DNA of 64,000 nt, from assembly GCF_013266735.1 (NCBI RefSeq), contig NZ_JABSNU010000002.1, positions 496,001-560,000 on the forward strand. Direction: 5' to 3'. The DNA comes from Pedobacter foliorum. GTDB taxonomy: Bacteria; Bacteroidota; Bacteroidia; Sphingobacteriales; Sphingobacteriaceae. Shown here one piece after another: positions 59,276 through 64,000 of the stretch. How positions within the stretch are numbered: position 1 is the stretch's first letter; every line of letters starts with the position of its first letter. Position numbers and translations under genes: made by a program. The notes under the pieces were generated by a model, which did not search any database, was not told the origin of the DNA, and saw nothing but the letters and a program-made list of their open reading frames with translations.

Positions 59276-60853
59276 TTAAAGCTTATAATTATAAACTAAT
59301 TCACTGATCATTAATTCAAGAGTTCTTTCATCAGACTGTCCGATCATAAACTTCGAATAAATAATTTTTCCATTCTGATCTATTAAATAATTACTAGGAT
59401 AGCCCCATGATGTTAAATTGCCGAGATCGGCCTCTTTGTTATCTTTAAGGGCCTTAAAAGAATAGCCACTAGATTTCATAAAGGGAATGACGTAATCATC
59501 CTGCTCAGGCATCCCATTAATTCCGAGATAAACGATTTGATCTTTGCTGAATTTCTTTAACACATTTTCGAAGTGTGGAAATTCTGCTCTGCATGGGCCA
59601 CAGCCAGGGAACCAGAAAGTCAATAATACTACTTTACCTTTAAAATCATTGAGAGATACTTTTTGTCCGGTTTGATATTCTAATAACGTAAATGGAGTTG
59701 CTGGTATGGCCTTAGCCATTCTATTTTTTGATATTTCCTGATCAATTTCTGCAGTATCTTTGCCTAATTTTATGCCATATTTCAATAGTAAAGTTCTTAA
59801 TTTATCGGTTGGTTGGGCGCTATATTTTAGCGCAATAGTATCGTAAGCAGCTTGTGTTTGTCCTAGGAGATCGGCCAGTTCTGCCTTTGTAAGCAGTACT
59901 TTTTCAGCAGCATTAACAAAACTGAGACTAAAGTTGTCTGTTAATTTTATATTATTGAGGGCTTCATGAGCCTCATTGTATTTTTGAGCAGCCATAAGTT
60001 TTTTGAAATTGATAAAATCCTTAGCCACTTTAATTTTTTGCTTCCATTCCAGTGTATTCGTTTTAACAACAAATACCATATCTAATGCCAATTCAAGAGC
60101 TTTATCAGGTTGATTCGAATTGATTAACAAGGAGAAATAACCACTCATTGCATCTCTAAATGCCGGTGATTTGGACGTTGAAAACCTTTTATAAAGTTGG
60201 CTGTAATAGGCATTTTGTATACTTTCATCTTCCTCATTTCTGATTAGTAATGATAATGCTTTTGCGGCATTATCTTCAGTCGGGAATTTCAAGGCGACGT
60301 CTAGTAATAATGAATCAGATTTTGCCTTATTGGACCCTAAAAATGAATAGGCATAGTAAATTGCGTAATCAATATTCTTTGGATCTTTGTTTTTGGCATT
60401 CTTTAAATATTCAGATTCCAAATTTTTATCCCCCCAACGCATTGCATCAATTGCCAGCATATACCAGCATTCTGCTAAATCAGGGTTAACCTCAACCGCC
60501 TTTAGTAAATAATTTTTAGCATCTGGTTTTTCCATTCTGTAAAAATATTCACCTAGTACAAATGGAATTGTAGATGAGGAAGGAAAGCGTTTTATCCATT
60601 GATCATACTGATTTTTTAGAGAACTGAAATCAGATGTTCTTTTCATATCAAATGAACGACGAAATTCGTCAAGATACTCCTTATGAGCATTTAAGTTGTT
60701 AGGATTGGCCTCTACTGCTAATCTGAGCTTTTTTAAATTTGCCGGTTCTTTAATCTCCTTTGGAGGAGTATTTAATCCTGGAATACTAGCAGCTTCCTGA
60801 GCGAAACTTGAGATTGTAATTATTGATAATAAGAGCCCTAATTTAAATTTCAT
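59276..60853 (-). CDS. TlpA-type thioredoxin with long TPR-like N-terminus
   Basis: The 525-residue protein has a signal peptide (LLSIITISSFAQ), helical TPR-like repeats over residues 40-370 (LAECWYMLAIDAMRWGDKNL) and a C-terminal TlpA/AhpC-type thioredoxin domain with Cys418-Gly-Pro-Cys421 in FWFPGCGPCRAEF and the cis-Pro region WGYPSNYLIDQNGK. It is a periplasmic disulfide reductase. It sits 97 bases upstream of the cytochrome fusion gene on the same strand, and cytochrome c maturation needs reduced CxxCH cysteines, so a supporting role is plausible but not shown. Confidence 0.88.
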   Translation of the reverse strand: MKFKLGLLLSIITISSFAQEAASIPGLNTPPKEIKEPANLKKLRLAVEANPNNLNAHKEYLDEFRRSFDMKRTSDFSSLKNQYDQWIKRFPSSSTIPFVLGEYFYRMEKPDAKNYLLKAVEVNPDLAECWYMLAIDAMRWGDKNLESEYLKNAKNKDPKNIDYAIYYAYSFLGSNKAKSDSLLLDVALKFPTEDNAAKALSLLIRNEEDESIQNAYYSQLYKRFSTSKSPAFRDAMSGYFSLLINSNQPDKALELALDMVFVVKTNTLEWKQKIKVAKDFINFKKLMAAQKYNEAHEALNNIKLTDNFSLSFVNAAEKVLLTKAELADLLGQTQAAYDTIALKYSAQPTDKLRTLLLKYGIKLGKDTAEIDQEISKNRMAKAIPATPFTLLEYQTGQKVSLNDFKGKVVLLTFWFPGCGPCRAEFPHFENVLKKFSKDQIVYLGINGMPEQDDYVIPFMKSSGYSFKALKDNKEADLGNLTSWGYPSNYLIDQNGKIIYSKFMIGQSDERTLELMISELVYNYKL

Positions 60854-61012
60854 ATGATTGTTTTAAAAAAGCAACATAAATCTACTTATAAAATATGTGT
60901 TTTTTTTAGTGGTTAAAGGACTGGTTTTATTACTTTCAAATCATAAGCCGTACCTGATTTATTCTTATTTTTAGATCAAACTCCTCTTTTCTCTTTATTA
61001 AAAATAACTAAA

Positions 61013-61966
61013 ATGAAGACACTTCCTCAGATTGCAATATTAGATGATTATCAAAATGTAGCCCTTTCATTTGGCGACTGGTCTACTGTCCAAACAAAGG
61101 CCGAAATTACTATATTCAATCATCATATGACTTCACAAGAAGAGGTTGTGCGTACCCTTCAGCCATTTCAGGTTGTTTGTGTAATGCGAGAAAGAACACC
61201 ATTGTCGAGAGAGATTTTATCAAATTTGCCTAACCTTAAACTTATTGTTTCTACGGGCAGGCGTAATGCTTCGATAGATACAGAAGCCGCCGAAGAATTG
61301 GGGATAGCCATTTCAATTACCGGTTATCATTCTAGTGGAGCTCCTGAGTTAACTTGGGCCTTGCTTCTTGCAGTGACAAGACATGTTGTTGCAGAATCTA
61401 CTTCTTTACGCAAAGGTAATTGGCAAAGGGAAGTAGGAGTAGACCTTAAAGGTAAAACCATTGGGATTGTTGGCTTAGGAAACATTGGCAGCACAATAGC
61501 ACGTTATGCAAAGGCGTTTGAAATGGAAGTAATTGCTTGGAGTGAAAACCTCACTTCAGAGAAGGCAAGCGAACAGGGGGCAAGATTGGTTAGTAAGGAG
61601 GAATTATTTAAAACTGCCGACTTTGTGACCTTACATTTAGTGTTAAGTCAACGTTCCAGAGATACAGTGACTTCATCAGAGCTTGATTTAATGAAGCCAA
61701 CAGCTTATCTTATTAATACCTCAAGAGGACCGCTAATAAATGAAGAAGATTTGATTGAAGCATTGAAAAGTAAAAAAATAGCAGGGGCAGCATTAGATGT
61801 TTACGATATAGAACCTTTACCTACCGATCATCTTTTTAGAAAAATGGACATTGTACTTGCAACACCTCATATTGGCTATGTAACAGAAGATACATATCAA
61901 ATATTTTATGAGGATACCATCAGTAGAATTGAAGAATGGCTATTTGCTGATAGTGGAATAAGTTAA
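61013..61966 (+). CDS. second D-2-hydroxyacid dehydrogenase family protein
   Basis: The 317-residue NAD(H) enzyme has GLGNIG (154-159) and the catalytic set Arg238 (NTSRGPLINEE), Glu267 (VYDIEPLP) and His286 (TPHIGY). It is not a close copy of the enzyme at 54706: the N-terminal half differs and STGRRNASIDTEAAEELGI replaces the usual RxGxGxxNID block. It is divergent from the thioredoxin gene and its 3' end overlaps the DUF2252 gene by 4 bases. Substrate unknown. Confidence 0.88.
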   Translation: MKTLPQIAILDDYQNVALSFGDWSTVQTKAEITIFNHHMTSQEEVVRTLQPFQVVCVMRERTPLSREILSNLPNLKLIVSTGRRNASIDTEAAEELGIAISITGYHSSGAPELTWALLLAVTRHVVAESTSLRKGNWQREVGVDLKGKTIGIVGLGNIGSTIARYAKAFEMEVIAWSENLTSEKASEQGARLVSKEELFKTADFVTLHLVLSQRSRDTVTSSELDLMKPTAYLINTSRGPLINEEDLIEALKSKKIAGAALDVYDIEPLPTDHLFRKMDIVLATPHIGYVTEDTYQIFYEDTISRIEEWLFADSGIS

Positions 61967-63153
61967 TGATCGAAAGCAGCCAAATATTGTTTGTAATCAA
62001 ATGCTACTTGTGCTGCGTATTTTTTTGAATAAGCCAATAGGGACTTGTGCCATTTGTTATCGGCAGCAAAAGCAGTTAACTCATCATTAATAGCTGATCC
62101 CTGAATACCACTGCTACGTAATTGTGCTGACGCAGTCAAAATGGCCATGTCGGTTAATACATTTTTTAAATCTTTGAGATTGTTCGCAAGAAGTTCAAAT
62201 TTGATTTTGTCTGCGTAAGGTTGCATTTCCTGCAACACATAATCATCCTCTTTAAATACTGTTGTACTTAATAAGGCGGGTGGTACATTTTGCATTCTGT
62301 ATTTATTGGTTGCCATGCGTTGGGCATTAGAGTCCCAGTGTGGTTGAAGGGTTTTATTATATGGAGCAAGAGAAGATACCGTTTCCTGTTTAAGTTCAAT
62401 AAGTAAAAAGGAGTCTTTATCTTTAATTCCTTGAAGTAGAAACATGTATCGTTTTAAACCTATGCTGCCGGTACCTGCAACACGGAATGCAGCATCTTTA
62501 GCTGTAAAATCATTTGACCAGGTCTTGGTGTTTTTTAACCAGGTATTTATGTGCAATATAAGTGCCTTTTTTAGTTTAGGTTTTATTTCAAAATGCAGAA
62601 CATTATCAATCTTAATTTTTAGATTTTTTCGATTGGAATCCGTTACTTTTTTGATAAGATCCTTTTCAGTTCTTTTTTTTGCGTTATTTAGAAAAAGACG
62701 AATAGTTCCTTTAGCTGTTCTTGGGTCAACATAATAAGCCTTGCCTGTTTTTAGCGTTTCTGTATATTTATTTAAAAATAAAACGGCCATTTCATCAGCC
62801 AGAGTATCCTTAAGTTTAAGTGTGTTAAAGGCAACATAGATGCTGGTTAGTATTCTTGCTAGTTCCCAATTTAATGGAGCTAACATAGATTCATCAAAAT
62901 CGTTTAAGTCAAAATAAACTAAACGATTATTACCTTTATAACTGCCGAAATTTTCAAGGTGCAGATCACCGGAAACCCAAACTGTTGGAGATGTCGGAAA
63001 TTCCTTTGCTTGACAGATGTCTTCATAAAAAAGATGACAAGTACCCCTGTAAAAGCGAAAAGCATTTTCTTTCATAGCCTTATACTTCAATTGAACCATG
63101 TCTTGAAGTAAGGGAGTGTTGAATTTTGTAATTCTATCAATAATTGTACTCAT
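61963..63153 (-). CDS. DUF2252 family protein
   Basis: The 396-residue protein matches DUF2252: WVSGDLHLENFGSYKGNNRL and VYFDLNDFDESMLAPLNWEL hold the H-x-x-N and D-x-N/D motifs of kinase-like folds, and FRVAGTGSIGLKRYMFLLQG is a further family block. Homologues are often described as kinase-like, but their substrate is not known. It follows the MgtC-like gene by 20 bases on the same strand and is likely co-transcribed. No signal peptide. Confidence 0.87.
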   Translation of the reverse strand: MSTIIDRITKFNTPLLQDMVQLKYKAMKENAFRFYRGTCHLFYEDICQAKEFPTSPTVWVSGDLHLENFGSYKGNNRLVYFDLNDFDESMLAPLNWELARILTSIYVAFNTLKLKDTLADEMAVLFLNKYTETLKTGKAYYVDPRTAKGTIRLFLNNAKKRTEKDLIKKVTDSNRKNLKIKIDNVLHFEIKPKLKKALILHINTWLKNTKTWSNDFTAKDAAFRVAGTGSIGLKRYMFLLQGIKDKDSFLLIELKQETVSSLAPYNKTLQPHWDSNAQRMATNKYRMQNVPPALLSTTVFKEDDYVLQEMQPYADKIKFELLANNLKDLKNVLTDMAILTASAQLRSSGIQGSAINDELTAFAADNKWHKSLLAYSKKYAAQVAFDYKQYLAAFDH

Positions 63154-63173
63154 GCACTTTATTTTATTTAAAA

Positions 63174-63830
63174 TTACCAGTCAAAGGAATCTATAGTTTC
63201 CTGATTCAATAACCAATCATTAAACCCTTCTAATTTATTTTTTTTTCCTGTTACCTGAACTTCTAAAGTAATCTGGCTATCAGATGTTCGTGCTACTTTC
63301 AGGTTGTTGTATTTAAGACCAAATACTTTTAGTTGATGAGAAAGGGTAGTGCTTTCTTGTTTATTTTTAAAAATAATCACATAATCCCGATGCTGAAAAC
63401 GATCATCTATCCAGAATTGGATATAATCCATAGCATATAAAATAAAAAGAGAAAGTGCAACTGAAATACCTGCTAAAGTAAATTCTCCAATGCCAATAAG
63501 CATGCCTATTGCAGCTGCAATCCAGATAGAGGCTGCTGTAGTAATGCCTGAAACGGTTATGTTATTGCGGAATATCACACCGGCACCTAAAAAACCTACA
63601 CCGGTAATGATATTTGCGGCTATCCGATCTCGATTGTCAACAACACCTAAAAGGTAGGAGCAGATGGTAAATATTGTGGAGCCAAAACAAATTAATGCCA
63701 AGGTACGGAATCCTGCAGATTTGCCCCGAATCTCTCTCTCAAAACCAAGTATACTACCACTTAGTACCGATAAAAATATTTTTAATATTTCATCATTGTA
63801 GATATGAGCAGATAGAAATGTTTGATTCAT
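63174..63830 (-). CDS. MgtC/SapB family membrane protein
   Basis: The 218-residue protein has the MgtC signature: SGSILGFEREIRGKSAGFRT, ALICFGSTIFTICSY, NIITGVGFLGAGVIF and TAASIWIAAAIGMLIGIGEF, with about four membrane helices in residues 1-145 and a soluble C-terminal domain (ACT-like, residues 150-218). MgtC in pathogens modulates F-ATPase and growth at low Mg2+; homologues elsewhere are less clear. The Mg2+ ATPase gene is 18 kb away, so no direct operon link exists. Confidence 0.9.
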   Translation of the reverse strand: MNQTFLSAHIYNDEILKIFLSVLSGSILGFEREIRGKSAGFRTLALICFGSTIFTICSYLLGVVDNRDRIAANIITGVGFLGAGVIFRNNITVSGITTAASIWIAAAIGMLIGIGEFTLAGISVALSLFILYAMDYIQFWIDDRFQHRDYVIIFKNKQESTTLSHQLKVFGLKYNNLKVARTSDSQITLEVQVTGKKNKLEGFNDWLLNQETIDSFDW

Positions 63831-63894
63831 ATTAAAAGCAATTTAATCAAATTTTCTGATGAAATTACTGCTAACCAAATCAATCATATTACAC

Positions 63895-64000
63895 TTATTT
63901 CGCTTTATACAAAGTTTCAGACATATACTTAATTCCCTCGCTATAGCTTGTCGGTTTTACACCAAATGCTTGCTCAAATTTTGAAGAATTGAAGTTGTAA
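63895..64000 (-). CDS. epimerase/dehydratase-like protein, C-terminal end (partial)
   Basis: The minus-strand frame is open from the right edge to a TAA at 63897-63895. Its 34 residues, YNFNSSKFEQAFGVKPTSYS followed by EGIKYMSETLYKAK, resemble the C-terminal end of NAD-dependent nucleoside-diphosphate-sugar epimerases, where F-S-SK-----GF-PT---EGI precedes the end. Only the tail is visible, so the family call is tentative. Confidence 0.55.
   Translation of the reverse strand, partial: YNFNSSKFEQAFGVKPTSYSEGIKYMSETLYKAK

Noticed and set aside
1..64000. CRISPR arrays, tRNA or rRNA genes, prophage, insertion sequences
   Set aside because: No regularly spaced long repeats, no tRNA cloverleaf with CCA-proximal TTCRA arm and no transposase, integrase or phage structural motif was found by reading; tRNA absence would need a covariance-model scan to be certain.

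Overview
The window looks like a chromosomal segment of a low-GC member of the Bacteroidota, most likely Sphingobacteriaceae (Pedobacter-like). Supporting signs are: the Bacteroidota -7 promoter word TAnnTTTG in front of many genes with almost no Shine-Dalgarno sequences, an OmpA-family lipoprotein-like protein with the TPR/beta-propeller/OmpA layout of PorE, PVC-type cytochrome dehydrogenase and ThuA-like proteins, a small Hc1-type histone-like protein, and DUF3667 and DUF3347 proteins. The genus is inference from gene content only. No rRNA, tRNA, CRISPR array, transposase, integrase or phage gene was seen.

Left part, 1-29.8 kb, is mostly housekeeping. It holds the end of miaA, a small outer-membrane protein, a DUF3347 lipoprotein, citrate synthase, a nucleoside transporter, the etfBA - bifunctional nuclease block, a TPR - chromate transporter pair, dnaB and rlmB (divergent), an Hsp70-like ATPase, manC and kdsD, recQ and kdsA (GDP-mannose and KDO supply for surface glycans), the PorE-like protein, queE, a Rieske protein, folD, lepA, cutC, a Tat-exported asparaginase-type hydrolase, an omega-amidase with a methionine/glutamine aminotransferase (likely closing methionine salvage), and a queuosine-precursor transporter.

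Middle part, 29.8-50.9 kb, is more accessory. A 540-base gap with hairpins, a four-fold 11-bp tandem repeat and a possible 49-codon gene precedes a RES-Xre toxin-antitoxin pair. The Xre gene has two copies of a 12-bp word spaced 21 bp upstream of its promoter. Then come a single-domain response regulator, the Hc1-like protein, two aldo/keto reductases, a 59-residue lipoprotein with a perfect inverted repeat in front, a large GAF protein, an mdaB-ygiN quinone-cycle pair with a divergent LysR regulator, a PAP2 phosphatase with an atypically strong Shine-Dalgarno, AraC and DUF417 genes, a GrpB protein divergent from the Mg2+ P-type ATPase, an IPT/TIG lipoprotein, a LuxR-type response regulator coupled to a 60-residue exported peptide, folE, and a hybrid histidine kinase whose start codon lies in one arm of a 13-bp perfect inverted repeat.

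Right part, 51-62 kb, is a candidate carbohydrate or sugar-acid catabolic locus. A five-gene plus-strand operon behind a recognisable promoter encodes an exported ThuA-like protein, a D-tagatose 3-epimerase-like TIM barrel, a mandelate-racemase-type enolase, a VOC protein and a D-2-hydroxyacid dehydrogenase. After a cluster of intergenic inverted repeats come, on the minus strand, a 1057-residue secreted fusion (degenerate SGNH, beta-propeller dehydrogenase, HEAT, cytochrome c) and a TPR-TlpA thioredoxin, then a second D-2-hydroxyacid dehydrogenase. No aldolase, kinase, TonB receptor or sugar transporter accompanies it, so the substrate cannot be read from the sequence. The window ends with DUF2252 and MgtC-type genes and the 3' end of an epimerase-like gene.

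The most unusual non-coding structures are the modular inverted-repeat elements at 21.9 kb and 55.7-55.9 kb, the 11-bp tandem array at 30.25 kb and the start-codon hairpin at 50.9 kb.
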